Below are positions 51,668 to 60,353 of a DNA stretch of 64,000 nt, piece after piece; position 1 is the stretch's first letter; each line of letters opens with the position of its first letter. The notes beneath the pieces were generated by a model. The model was not told the DNA's origin, searched no databases, and saw nothing but the letters and a program-made list of their open reading frames with translations. Source of the DNA: Tessaracoccus flavus (GTDB lineage Bacteria > Actinomycetota > Actinomycetes > Propionibacteriales > Propionibacteriaceae). Location: positions 1,674,001-1,738,000 of the forward strand of contig NZ_CP019605.1 in the NCBI RefSeq assembly GCF_001997295.1. Reading direction: 5' to 3'. A program made the translations under genes and the position numbers.

Positions 51668-52408
51668 TCACATGCCGACAAGGTCGAGGAGCGCTCCCAG
51701 CTCGTCGCGCGTGAGCTCCCTCGTCTCCCCCACCGGCAGGTTGCCGAGCCGAATGGGGCCGATCATAGTGCGGGAGAGCCGATCCACCGGATGCCCGACG
51801 GCGTCGAACATGCGCCGAACCACCCGGTTGCGCCCCTCATGGAGCGTGACGGCCAGCAGGGTGCGGTCCTGGGCGCGGGACACGAGCTTGACGTTGTCGG
51901 GCTGGACCTTGCCGTCCTCGAGCGTGACGCCCTTCTCCAGGCGCCGGATCGTCTTGTTGTCCATCGCCCCGGCGGCCTGCACGTGGTAGGTCTTCGGCAC
52001 CTCGTAACGCGGATGCGAGAGTCTGTTGGCGAACTCCCCATCGTTGGTGAGCACGATGAGGCCTTCGGTGTCGGTGTCGAGCCGCCCGACGTGGAACAGC
52101 CGTTCCTTCGTCCGCGGCAGGTAGTCCGTCAGCGTGGGTCGGCCTTCGGGGTCGTCCATCGTGGAGACGACGCCGCGCGGCTTGTTGAGGACGAGGTACT
52201 GGTGCCGCCTCGGCGGCGGGATGCGGGCACCGTCGACGCGGATGTGGTCGGTCTCCGGGTTGACTCGCCGACCCTGCTCGGTGACCACCTTGCCGTTGAC
52301 CTCGACCCTGCCCTCGTCGATCAGCATCTCGCTGGCGCGGCGCGACGCGATGCCGGCCGCGGCCAGCACCTTCTGCAGCCGGACGCCCTCGGTGGGTTCC
52401 TCAGTCAT
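51668..52408 (-). CDS. rluB: 23S rRNA pseudouridine synthase (RluB/RsuA family)
   Basis: A 246-residue enzyme with an N-terminal S4 RNA-binding domain (RLQKVLAAAGIASRRASEML) and the catalytic signature VGRLDTDTEGLIVLTNDG holding the nucleophilic Asp. It lies right after scpB (8-nt overlap), the standard actinobacterial parA–scpA–scpB–rluB order. Confidence 0.94.
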   Translation of the reverse strand: MTEEPTEGVRLQKVLAAAGIASRRASEMLIDEGRVEVNGKVVTEQGRRVNPETDHIRVDGARIPPPRRHQYLVLNKPRGVVSTMDDPEGRPTLTDYLPRTKERLFHVGRLDTDTEGLIVLTNDGEFANRLSHPRYEVPKTYHVQAAGAMDNKTIRRLEKGVTLEDGKVQPDNVKLVSRAQDRTLLAVTLHEGRNRVVRRMFDAVGHPVDRLSRTMIGPIRLGNLPVGETRELTRDELGALLDLVGM

Positions 52409-52997
52409 CGTTCTCCTTCGGCTGGGCCTCCGCGGCTGCGGCGGTGGATTCCGCCGCGAGCTGGCCCAGCTCGGCTTCCAAGGCTACGGCGTCAGGCAGG
52501 AGCGGGGCCAGATCGGGCAGCTCGCGCAGTGAGTTGAGCCCGAGTTTCTGCAGGAACAGCGCCGTCGTGCCGAACGTCATGGCCCCGGTGACAGGGTCCT
52601 CGCCCGCCTCCTGGATGAGCCCGCGCACCAGCAGTGTTTTAACCACGCCGTCGACGTTGACGCCCCGCACTGCGGCGATCCGCCCCCGGGAGACGGGCTG
52701 CAGGTACGCCACCACGGCGAGGGTCTCGAGAGCGGCCTGGGTGAGCCGGGCCCGCTGATCCGAGACCAGCCAGCCCTCGATGACGTCGGCCACCGACGGG
52801 TCGGTGGCGAAGCGCCAGCCCCCCGCGATCCGCCGCAGCCGGAGCCCGCGCTCGTGCTCGTCGTAGAATCCCGCGATCGCCTCGAGCTCGGCCTCGACCT
52901 CCGCCGAGGGTGCCGACAGGGCGGCCGCCAGCTCGTCCGTCGGTACCGGATCGGTGGCCATCAACAGCATCGCCTCCAGGGCGGCGGTGAGACTCAT
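52401..52997 (-). CDS. scpB: segregation and condensation protein B
   Basis: A 198-residue kleisin-interacting winged-helix protein of the Smc–ScpAB condensin. The double winged helix is visible (LTAALEAMLLMATDPVPTDE, ALETLAVVAYLQPVSRGRIA, VNVDGVVKTLLVRGLIQEAG). It overlaps scpA and rluB by a few bases. Confidence 0.95.
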   Translation of the reverse strand: MSLTAALEAMLLMATDPVPTDELAAALSAPSAEVEAELEAIAGFYDEHERGLRLRRIAGGWRFATDPSVADVIEGWLVSDQRARLTQAALETLAVVAYLQPVSRGRIAAVRGVNVDGVVKTLLVRGLIQEAGEDPVTGAMTFGTTALFLQKLGLNSLRELPDLAPLLPDAVALEAELGQLAAESTAAAAEAQPKENDD

Positions 52998-53821
52998 GCT
53001 TGCTCCAACTCTGCTTGGGGACCGTAGTCGTCGGTGACCTCGACGGCTGCGTCGTCGCCGGCCGTCCAGCGGACCGTCAGCTCCGCGAGCGGCGCCATCT
53101 GGTCGAGGCCGACCTGGGACGCGCGGAACAGTTCGAGGATCGCCAGGAACCGCACCACCACGGTCATCCGGTCGGCCCCGGCGATGAGTGAGCGGAACGT
53201 GACCGAGCCGTCGCGGCGCAGGCGGTCGGCGATGAGGTTGACCTGTTCGGTGAGGCTGACGGCGCCGCCGTGCAGGTGGCCGAGGTCGACGACGGGCGCG
53301 GGGCGCGGGGTCATCGCGCCGGCGGCGAGCCGGGCGAGATCATCCGGCGTGATCGGCAGCTCCACCTCGGGCATGACCGATCGGAACTGCTCCTCCAGCC
53401 CGCCCGGCCGCCAGTGGGTGGTGTCCGCGGCCTGCATGGTCTCGGCGATCCACTCAGCGAGCTTCTTGAAAGCGCGGTACTGGAGCAGCCGCGCGAAGAG
53501 GAGGTCCCGGGCCTCCAGCGCCGCGATGTCCTCCGGGTCGGTCACCTCGCCACCGGGCAGAAGACGCGCCGCTTTGAGGTCCAGCAGCGTGGCGGCGACG
53601 ACGAGGAACGCGCTGGTCTTCTCCAGATCCCAGATCTCACCGCCGAGCCGGACGAACGCGATGAACTCGTCGGTCACCTGGCTGAGCGCCACTTCCGTGA
53701 CGTCGAGCTCGCGCTTCGAGATCAGCTGCAGCAGCAGGTCGAAGGGCCCCTCGAAGTTGCTGAGGTGCACCTCGAAGCCTGCGACACCGTCGTGCCGATC
53801 GGAGGCTCGGGGCCGGCTCAC
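52994..53821 (-). CDS. scpA: segregation and condensation protein A
   Basis: A 275-residue kleisin linking Smc heads. FEVHLSNFEGPFDLLLQLIS is the conserved N-terminus and a winged helix ends the protein (RMTVVVRFLAILELFRASQV). GTG 53821 overlaps the stop of the upstream RHH gene (GTGA). The C-terminus overlaps scpB. Confidence 0.95.
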   Translation of the reverse strand: MSRPRASDRHDGVAGFEVHLSNFEGPFDLLLQLISKRELDVTEVALSQVTDEFIAFVRLGGEIWDLEKTSAFLVVAATLLDLKAARLLPGGEVTDPEDIAALEARDLLFARLLQYRAFKKLAEWIAETMQAADTTHWRPGGLEEQFRSVMPEVELPITPDDLARLAAGAMTPRPAPVVDLGHLHGGAVSLTEQVNLIADRLRRDGSVTFRSLIAGADRMTVVVRFLAILELFRASQVGLDQMAPLAELTVRWTAGDDAAVEVTDDYGPQAELEQA

Positions 53822-54189
53822 TGCTGCCGCAGCTCGCTCACCAGGTGACTGTCGGCCCCGTTGGCGGCCAGATCGGCGATCGCTCTGGCCACGGCCATGC
53901 GCACGATGCGGCCCCGGTCGACCCGGATGCCATGGGTGCGCCGCAGCTCGAGGTTGGCGTCCTCGAGGGCGTTGAGCTCGTCCTCGCTGAAGTACACGGT
54001 GATCTTGTGATCGTGCTTGACGCGGCCCGTGGCCCCGCCCGCCGGGGTCTCCGCCTCCGCACGCTTCGGCTCGGACTTCGGTGGTGGCGGTTCCGCGGGC
54101 TGCGGGGCGACCGGATCCGGGGCGCCCTTGGTGGGACGGAAGAGTTCCGAAGCTCCGGGCAGCGTCGCCCGCTTGTTCACTGCTGGCAT
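53818..54189 (-). CDS. ribbon-helix-helix-like protein between parA and scpA
   Basis: A 123-residue protein: a Pro/Lys-rich disordered N-terminal half (PQPAEPPPPKSEPKRAEAE) and a C-terminal CopG/RHH-like domain (HKITVYFSEDELNALEDAN, RVDRGRIVRMAVARAIADLA). It overlaps both parA (13 nt) and scpA (4 nt), so it is locked into the segregation operon. A ParA-partner or DNA-binding role is inference. Confidence 0.75.
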   Translation of the reverse strand: MPAVNKRATLPGASELFRPTKGAPDPVAPQPAEPPPPKSEPKRAEAETPAGGATGRVKHDHKITVYFSEDELNALEDANLELRRTHGIRVDRGRIVRMAVARAIADLAANGADSHLVSELRQQ

Positions 54190-55097
54190 CGCAGGAGCAC
54201 CTCACGGGCCAGCTGGCGGTAGGCGTCCGCCCCGGGCGACGCGGAGGCGTAGGTGGTGATCGGCTCGCCCGCCACCGTCGTCTCGGGGAACTTGATCGTG
54301 CGGCGGATCACCGTGTGGAAGACGTCGTCGCCGAACGCCTGGACGACCCGCTCGAGCACCTCTCGGGCGTGGAGGGTGCGCGCGTCGTACATCGTGCCGA
54401 GGATGCCCAGCACCTGCAGCTCCGGGTTCAGGCGGTCCTGCACCTTGGAGATCGTGTCGGTGAGCAGCGCGATGCCTCGGAGCGCGAAGAACTCGCACTC
54501 CAGCGGCATGATGACGTAGTCGCTGGCCGTCAGGGCGTTGATCGTCAGGAGTCCGAGGCTGGGCGCGCAGTCGATGAGGATGAAATCGTAGTCGCCGCGG
54601 AGCTTGCTCAGGACGCGGTGCAACGTCTGCTCACGCGCCACCTCGCTGACGAGTTGGACTTCGGCCGCGGAGAGGTCGATGTTGCTGGGGAGGATGTCGA
54701 GGCCGTCGACCGTCGACTCGGTGATGACGTCGTGCGGCGTGTACTCCCTGCTCAACAGGAGGTTGTAGATCGACCGGTCGAGCTTGTGCGGGTTGACGCC
54801 GAGGCCGACGGACAGCGATCCCTGCGGGTCGAAGTCCACCAGCAGGACCTTGCGCCCGGTTTCGGCGAGCGCGGCGCCGAGGTTGATCGTCGTGGTGGTC
54901 TTCCCGACGCCGCCCTTCTGGTTGCACATCGACACGATGACCGCGCGGCGCTTACCGGGGCCGGGTGGCTGGGGCTCGGGAAACTCGGGCAGCGGGCGCC
55001 CGGTGGGGCCGATCACGCCCGTGTCGACCAGCGTCGACGACGGCGGAGCGTCTGGTACGGCGAACTCCGGCTCGTCGAACAGGCCATTCTCAGCCAC
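54177..55097 (-). CDS. parA: ParA-family ATPase
   Basis: A 306-residue Walker-type chromosome-partition ATPase with deviant Walker A motif NQKGGVGKTTTTINLG, Walker A' VLLVDFDPQGSLSVGLG and Walker B FILIDCAPSLGLLT. GTG 55097 is chosen because a GAGGAGG site lies just upstream; the frame is open further up into a relic gene. This is the second ParA type found upstream of scpAB in actinobacteria, not the origin-proximal parAB. Confidence 0.93.
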   Translation of the reverse strand: MAENGLFDEPEFAVPDAPPSSTLVDTGVIGPTGRPLPEFPEPQPPGPGKRRAVIVSMCNQKGGVGKTTTTINLGAALAETGRKVLLVDFDPQGSLSVGLGVNPHKLDRSIYNLLLSREYTPHDVITESTVDGLDILPSNIDLSAAEVQLVSEVAREQTLHRVLSKLRGDYDFILIDCAPSLGLLTINALTASDYVIMPLECEFFALRGIALLTDTISKVQDRLNPELQVLGILGTMYDARTLHAREVLERVVQAFGDDVFHTVIRRTIKFPETTVAGEPITTYASASPGADAYRQLAREVLLRCQQ

Positions 55098-55133
55098 CAG
55101 TGCCTCCTCGTCTCGGTCGTGGACCACCCTAGT

Positions 55134-55265
55134 ATGCCGTGCCACCCCGGCCACCGGTTCGGGCCGGATTGCCAGCTGTGTGGGCCCCACCGAGATGAGG
55201 AGCAAGCGGCCTTCGCCGCGGCGCAACGTGCGCCCGCGGCTGGCGGACCGCAGTTGAGCAAATGA
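55134..55265 (+). CDS. possible small Cys/His-rich protein
   Basis: A 43-codon frame encoding CHPGHRFGPDCQLCGPHRDE, with a zinc-ribbon-like spacing of two Cys and several His. No clear ribosome site precedes ATG 55134, and the stop lies within the 80-bp repeat element. It is divergent from parA. It may be real, or a chance frame. Confidence 0.35.
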   Translation: MPCHPGHRFGPDCQLCGPHRDEEQAAFAAAQRAPAAGGPQLSK

Positions 55266-55333
55266 GATGGGTCGCTGAATCGCAACACTGTTACACCGGC
55301 GTGTCGCAGCGTTGACCCATCTCACTTGCTCAA
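55254..55333. repeat. 80-bp inverted-repeat element, copy C
   Basis: Third copy of the element at 27809–27888, again exactly 80 bp, with arms TTGAGCAAATGAGATGGGTC and its reverse complement and the core CTGTTACACCGGCGTGTCGC. It lies between the parA start region and the cyclase relic. Confidence 0.9.
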
Positions 55334-55369
55334 ATTCCTCCCCCAGCCGACCCGAAGCGGACAAGCTGC

Positions 55370-55814
55370 GGGCCGGGGGGCGCGGGTCAGCGCTCGACGA
55401 GGGCGAGCACGCGGACGGGGAAACCGAGCCGCCGACGATCGGCAGCGGGCCGGCGATGATCATCGCCCCCGTGGGGGGCAGCTTGTCGACGTTCTGGAGC
55501 TGGGTCAGCCCGTACTTGCCGGCGCCGTGCATGAGCGCGTGGCACGGGTGCATCGGATCCATCGCGAACGCCTGGCCGGCGTCGGTGCCGACAGTCTCGA
55601 CGCCGATACAGATGATCGGAGCTTCCTCCGCAAGCCAGCGGGCGGTCTCGACCGTCATGCCCGGGGTGTGCGCGCCGCTCTCGTCAGCGTTGAGGATCTC
55701 CTCCTGGCTGTGGCTGTGGCGGGCCCAGCCCGTGCGGTAGATGAGCCAGCCGCCCTCGGGCAGCGGTCCGTGCTCCTCTTCCCGCGCCTTGATGTGCTGG
55801 CGAAGGATCGTCAT
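55370..55814 (-). pseudogene. cyclase-family (kynurenine formamidase-like) protein, truncated and frameshifted
   Basis: On the minus strand, about 145 codons match the C-terminal part of the cyclase/kynurenine-formamidase-like family (GGWLIYRTGWARHS, GVETVGTDAGQA, KYGLTQLQNVDKLPPTGAMI). The N-terminal half with metal ligands is missing; the preserved part begins at 55814 next to an oppositely oriented relic. Near 55420 one base is lost: GGSVSPSACS should read GGS-G-SPVRVLALVER and stop. A decayed gene. Confidence 0.75.
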
Positions 55815-55825
55815 GGGGTTCTCCT

Positions 55826-56065
55826 TTGGTTGCGCCAGAAACGGTGGACGTCAACTCGATCCTGTTGGCCGGGCGCGCCGACCTCTGCGCGGTGGGCCGG
55901 ACGCACCTGTACAACCCGCATTGGACGCTCCACGCGGCCGCAGAGCAGGAGTACCGGGGCGACGACGTCCACGCCGCGAGGTGGCCGATGCAGTACCGCG
56001 CCGGTCGCCGGAAGCCTCCGACGGCACGCACGGACGCCATCCGCCCGCGTCTCTCCCTTCCGTGA
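55826..56065 (+). pseudogene. C-terminal fragment of salicylyl-CoA 5-hydroxylase/oxidoreductase
   Basis: About 75 codons encode [37 protein letters not shown] and [13 protein letters not shown], the C-terminus of the Old-Yellow-Enzyme-like half of bifunctional salicylyl-CoA (or aminobenzoyl-CoA) hydroxylase/oxidoreductase fusions (family recalled, not searched). The rest of the ~770-residue gene is missing. It precedes an acyl-CoA thioesterase gene, as in intact aromatic-CoA clusters. Confidence 0.65.
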
Positions 56066-56095
56066 GGAAGTGGTCGAGCTGCCGACGCATCTACG

Positions 56096-56557
56096 ATGGA
56101 CGCCATGACAGAGCTTCCCCGTCGGGATCCAGAGAGCGGCCTGCCGTTCGCTGAGGTGACCAGGCGCATCGAGTGGAGCGACACCGACGCGTCTGGTCAC
56201 CACCACAACTCGGTGGTGTGGCGGTTCGTCGAGTCGTGCGAGGCCCAGCTCTTCCGCGAGCTGGGTTACCTGGAGTCGTACTTCAACGGCGCGCCCCGCG
56301 TCCACCAGACCGTCGACTACGAGAACAAGCTGTACTTCGGCCAGAACACCACCACCAAGGTGGGCCTCACGAAGGTCGGCAACTCGTCGCTGTCGTTCTG
56401 GTTCGAGCTGTGGGGAGAGGAGCAGGGAGACCGCCCGCGCCGCCGTGCCGCGTCGGGACGGTTCGTCACGGTCCACGTCGCCCAGGGCACCGAGACCGCC
56501 ATCCCCTGGCCCGACGACCTCCGCCAGGCGCTCCTCGGCACCGCCACCTCCGACTGA
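56096..56557 (+). CDS. 4HBT-type acyl-CoA thioesterase
   Basis: A 153-residue hotdog-fold thioesterase. RRIEWSDTDASGHHHNSVVW is the 4-hydroxybenzoyl-CoA thioesterase signature with the catalytic Asp (…WSDTDASGH…). ATG 56096 or 56105 could be the start. It is the only apparently intact gene of a decayed aromatic-CoA cluster; in such clusters it hydrolyses gentisyl- or related aryl-CoA (inference). Confidence 0.85.
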   Translation: MDAMTELPRRDPESGLPFAEVTRRIEWSDTDASGHHHNSVVWRFVESCEAQLFRELGYLESYFNGAPRVHQTVDYENKLYFGQNTTTKVGLTKVGNSSLSFWFELWGEEQGDRPRRRAASGRFVTVHVAQGTETAIPWPDDLRQALLGTATSD

Positions 56558-56739
56558 CCCCACCGTCTCCCTCACCTGGAAGTGGGGCTCCTCTTCACCC
56601 ACTCTGAAGGGATCCGGTTGGTGACACGCGCGACCACAGTTATCGTACGTGTCCCTGAATGGCACCTCTCGTGACGTGACGCCTTCCCCCGCTCCCTACT
56701 CAGCCTCCCCTCCATTCCGGCACCTTGGGCAAAGGAAGG

Positions 56740-57071
56740 CTGGCTCCCAGGTGAGGGGGCTGGGGTGCCGCAACGCCAACGAAGAGACTGAAACGCCAAC
56801 GAAGATTGGTACTCGCCGACGAAACCCATCGATGCCCCTGATATTTCGGGGGCGTCCATGGTTTCGGGGGGCGTGTGGTTGTGGCCGTTGGCGTTCCCGC
56901 GAAACCGTTGGCGTTGCGGTCGCTGCGTTGGCGTACGGGTCGCCCCGTTGGCGTTCCTGCGAAACCGTTGGCGTTTCGGTGAAACCACTGGCGTCGGGGG
57001 CGTTCCCGGGCACTGCGAACAAGCCGCGAGCCTCTTACGTGCGCGGCGGCTCGGGGCTGACTTCCCGGTGA
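56740..57071. repeat. phased 9-mer palindromic element, copy 3
   Basis: AACGCCAAC at 56772 and 56792; central TGCCCCTGATATTTCGGGGGCG hairpin region; GTTGGCGTT-type 9-mers at 56887, 56907, 56927, 56947 and 56967 and a decayed one at 56987, all 20 bp apart. The gap between the last left and first right 9-mer is 95 bp, as in the other copies. The flank GAAGGCTGGCTCCCAGGTGA matches copy 2. It separates convergent thioesterase and xerD genes. Confidence 0.9.
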
Positions 57072-57082
57072 GGGAAGCGTTC

Positions 57083-57991
57083 CTAGCGGGCGCGCGGGTG
57101 CGCGGCGGCGTGCACCTCGCGCAGGTGGTCGATGGTCACCAGCGTGTAGATCTGCGTGGTGGCCACCGACGCATGGCCGAGCAGTTCCTGCACCACGCGG
57201 AGATCGGCGCCCCCGTCGAGGAGATGGGTGGCGAACGAGTGGCGCAGGGAATGGGGCGACACCTCCCGGTCCACACCAGCGTCTGCCGCAGCGCGCTGGA
57301 TGACCGCCCACGCGGACTGACGCGACAACCGCCGGCCGCGCTGGTTGAGGAGCAGCCCGGGGTCATGCTTGGAGGCGGACGCTGCCAGCACTGGCCGGGA
57401 GCGCACCAGGTAGGCCTCCAGGGCGTCGGCGGCGTACGACCCGAGCGGCACGGCGCGCTCCTTGCCTCCCTTGCCCAGCAGCCGCAGCCCGGCGTCCGGC
57501 TCAGCCAGGGCCGTGGTGACGTCGTCGACGTCCAGCCCGCACACCTCCGACACGCGGGCGCCGGTCCCGTAGAGCAGTTCGAGGAGCGCGGCGTCGCGCA
57601 GGCCGACGACGTCGGTGCGGTCCGGGGCCTCCATGATGCGGGTCACCTCGTCGACGGTCAGCGCCTTCGGCAGCCGCTGCTCCTGCTTCGGCGGCGACAC
57701 CTCGGCCGCAGGGTTGCCGGGAGCGAGGCCTTCCTCCGCCGCGAACTGGTGGAAGTTGCGCACGCTCACGACCTGCCGCGCCACCGACGAGCGCGCCTGG
57801 GCGACCGACAGCTCTCGCACGAACTCGCTCACCTCGACGGCGGTGACCTCCCCCACCTCCTCCACACCCCTGGCGCGGAGAAACGCGACGTAGCGGGCGA
57901 GGTCCCTGCGGTAGGCGGCGACAGTGTTGGCCGCCAGGCCGCGCTCGGCCCTGATGTGGTTGAGGTAGTCTCCGACCGCGTCATCGATCAC
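57083..57991 (-). CDS. xerD: site-specific tyrosine recombinase XerD
   Basis: A 302-residue tyrosine recombinase resolving chromosome dimers at dif with XerC. The N-terminal SAM-like core-binding domain is followed by the catalytic residues: Arg in GTGARVSEVCGL, HSLRHSFATHLLDGGADLR, LLGHASVATTQIYT with the Tyr nucleophile. GTG 57991 overlaps the NUDIX stop (GTGA). Position after pyrG–NUDIX is the conserved actinobacterial site for xerD, so this is chromosomal rather than phage. Confidence 0.94.
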   Translation of the reverse strand: MIDDAVGDYLNHIRAERGLAANTVAAYRRDLARYVAFLRARGVEEVGEVTAVEVSEFVRELSVAQARSSVARQVVSVRNFHQFAAEEGLAPGNPAAEVSPPKQEQRLPKALTVDEVTRIMEAPDRTDVVGLRDAALLELLYGTGARVSEVCGLDVDDVTTALAEPDAGLRLLGKGGKERAVPLGSYAADALEAYLVRSRPVLAASASKHDPGLLLNQRGRRLSRQSAWAVIQRAAADAGVDREVSPHSLRHSFATHLLDGGADLRVVQELLGHASVATTQIYTLVTIDHLREVHAAAHPRAR

Positions 57992-58608
57992 CGGCGGATC
58001 GGCCAATCGGCCGTCGCCGGGCGCAGACTGTCGAGCCGGCCGTGGACGCGCGCCACCTCCAGGGCGAGGATGCCCGACACGAGGCTCGGGTTCTGCACCG
58101 CGCCGTCGAGCACGGCGTCGACGAGCTGGGCGCGCGGCACCCAGGACCACGACATGTGCGCCTCCTCGTCCTCCAGCACGAAGCCTTCGGGACGCGCCGC
58201 GGGAGCGATGTCCCGGGCCAGGTAGATCCGCAGCGACTCCTCGCAGGCGCCCGGGGTGGTGCAGGTGTCGACGAGCACGTCCCAGCGCTCCGCCATCAGC
58301 TCCACCTCCTCGGCGAGTTCCCGCTGCGCGGCCAGGCACCAGTCCTCCCCGTCGTTGTCGAGCAGGCCAGCCGGGAGTTCGACGAGTTCCATCCGGACGG
58401 GGTGGCGGTACTGCCGCAGCACGGCAACCTCGTCGGTGTCCTCACGCCAGGCGACGACGGCAACTGCCCCTGGGTGCGTGAGGTACTGCCGGGTCATCAC
58501 CTCCCCCGACGGAGTCTCCACCTCCTCGTCGACGAAGGCGGAGATGCGTCCTTCCCCCAGCACCGTCCGCGATCGGACGGGCCAGCTCATCAGTTCATCG
58601 CCCCTCAT
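57988..58608 (-). CDS. NUDIX hydrolase (ADP-ribose pyrophosphatase-like)
   Basis: A 206-residue NUDIX enzyme. The Nudix box runs from [10 protein letters not shown] to [10 protein letters not shown], with the REXXEE core intact. [21 protein letters not shown] and LVELPAGLL are typical of ADP-ribose pyrophosphatases. It is coupled to pyrG upstream and xerD downstream. Confidence 0.93.
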   Translation of the reverse strand: MRGDELMSWPVRSRTVLGEGRISAFVDEEVETPSGEVMTRQYLTHPGAVAVVAWREDTDEVAVLRQYRHPVRMELVELPAGLLDNDGEDWCLAAQRELAEEVELMAERWDVLVDTCTTPGACEESLRIYLARDIAPAARPEGFVLEDEEAHMSWSWVPRAQLVDAVLDGAVQNPSLVSGILALEVARVHGRLDSLRPATADWPIRR

Positions 58609-60238
58609 CGCGCTCCTTCCGTTCGACGGCTGCCCCGATCAGTCCGGCGAACAGCGGGTGCGGCCGGGTGGGCCGCGACTTCAGCTCGGGGTGCGCCTGC
58701 GTACCCACATAGTAGGGGTGGACGGCGGCCGGGAGCTCGACGAACTCGACCAGCGCCCCGTCCGGCGAGGTGCCGGAGATGACCAGCCCGGCGTCCTCGA
58801 GCCGCTCCCGGTAGGCACTGGACACCTCGTAGCGGTGCCGGTGTCGCTCCGACACGGACGAGGACGCATAGAGGCTTCTCACGATGGAGCCCTCCCTCAG
58901 CCGTGCCGGATAGGAGCCGAGCCGCATCGACCCACCGAGGTCTCCCCCACCGTCGACGATCGATGCCTGTTCGGCCATCGTGGCGACGACGGGGTGTGGG
59001 GTGGCGGCATCGAACTCGGTTGAGGAGGCGCCCTCGAGTCCGGCCAGGTTGCGGGCGGCCTCGATCACCATGCACTGCAGCCCCAGGCAGAGCCCCAGCG
59101 TCGGGATGCCGTGCTCACGTGCGTACCGGAGCGCACCCAGCTTGCCCTCGATGCCTCGCACCCCGAAGCCTCCGGGAACGCAGACGGCGTCCACGTCGCC
59201 CAGCAGCGCCGCCGCCTCCTCCGGCTCCTCGCAGCCGTCCGACGCCACCCATCGGAGCGAAACCTTCGCCCGGTGGGCGAACCCGCCGGCCCGGAGGGCC
59301 TCGGTGACCGACAGATAGGCATCAGGCAGGTCGACGTACTTGCCGACGAGCGCCACCGTCACCTCCTGCTCGGGCCGCTCGACGCGTTCCAGCACCTCAG
59401 ACCAGCTGGTCCAGTCGACGTCGCGGAAGCTGAGTCCCAGCCTGCGGATGAGGTAGGCGTCGAGCCCCTCGGAGTGCAGCACCCGCGGGATCGCGTAGAT
59501 GCTCGCCGCGTCCGGGCAGGAGATCACGGCCTCGTCGTCGACGTCGCACATGAGGGCGATCTTGCGCTTCAGCGGCTCGGGAATGTCCCGGCTGGCGCGG
59601 CACACGATCGCGTCGGGTTGGATGCCCACCTGCCGCAACGCCGCCACGGAGTGCTGGGTGGGCTTGGTCTTCAGCTCCCCGGACGGACCGAGATAGGGAA
59701 CCAGCGAAACGTGCAGGAAGAACGCGTTGTCGCGTCCGATCTCGTGGCGGACCTGGCGCGCGGCCTCGAGGAACGGCAGCGATTCGATGTCGCCGACGGT
59801 GCCGCCGATCTCGTGGATCACGACGTCGACGCCGTCGCCGACCGCCATCATCCGGTCGCGGATCTCGCCGGTGATGTGTGGGATCACCTGCACCGTGTCG
59901 CCGAGGTAGTCGCCCCGCCGCTCGCGCGCGATGACCGACGAGTACACCTGCCCGGTGGTGACGTTGGCGGCGGCGTTGAGGTCGACGTCGAGGAAGCGTT
60001 CGTAGTGGCCGATATCGAGATCGGTCTCCGCGCCGTCCTCGGTGACGAACACCTCACCGTGCTGGAACGGATTCATCGTGCCGGGATCCACATTGAGATA
60101 GGGATCCAACTTCTGCATGGTCACCCGCAGTCCGCGCGCGACGAGGAGGTTGCCGAGGCTGGAGGCCGTCAGTCCCTTGCCGAGCGACGACACGACGCCG
60201 CCGGTGACAAAAATGTGCCTGGTTGTCTGGTTGCTCAC
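58595..60238 (-). CDS. pyrG: CTP synthase
   Basis: A 547-residue amidotransferase making CTP from UTP, ATP and glutamine. Synthetase domain: [20 protein letters not shown] and MDPYLNVD-like [20 protein letters not shown]. Glutaminase domain: nucleophile Cys in [11 protein letters not shown] and the His-Glu pair in [19 protein letters not shown] 60238 is standard. The 3' end overlaps the NUDIX gene by 14 nt. Confidence 0.97.
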   Translation of the reverse strand: MSNQTTRHIFVTGGVVSSLGKGLTASSLGNLLVARGLRVTMQKLDPYLNVDPGTMNPFQHGEVFVTEDGAETDLDIGHYERFLDVDLNAAANVTTGQVYSSVIARERRGDYLGDTVQVIPHITGEIRDRMMAVGDGVDVVIHEIGGTVGDIESLPFLEAARQVRHEIGRDNAFFLHVSLVPYLGPSGELKTKPTQHSVAALRQVGIQPDAIVCRASRDIPEPLKRKIALMCDVDDEAVISCPDAASIYAIPRVLHSEGLDAYLIRRLGLSFRDVDWTSWSEVLERVERPEQEVTVALVGKYVDLPDAYLSVTEALRAGGFAHRAKVSLRWVASDGCEEPEEAAALLGDVDAVCVPGGFGVRGIEGKLGALRYAREHGIPTLGLCLGLQCMVIEAARNLAGLEGASSTEFDAATPHPVVATMAEQASIVDGGGDLGGSMRLGSYPARLREGSIVRSLYASSSVSERHRHRYEVSSAYRERLEDAGLVISGTSPDGALVEFVELPAAVHPYYVGTQAHPELKSRPTRPHPLFAGLIGAAVERKERDEGR

Positions 60239-60353
60239 GGATCTCCAGACTACGGCGCAACGCGGCCTCGTTCGCCGCCACGCCGCTGCCGATACAGGAC
60301 CGTAACGAAACTGACCCTCGCGCGATGTGCACTCGGTGCTCTAATGTCCGTCC

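Noticed and set aside
57083..57991. Tyrosine recombinase as a phage or genomic-island integrase
   Set aside because: Its motifs, length and position after pyrG–NUDIX match the core XerD; no att sites or phage genes are seen.
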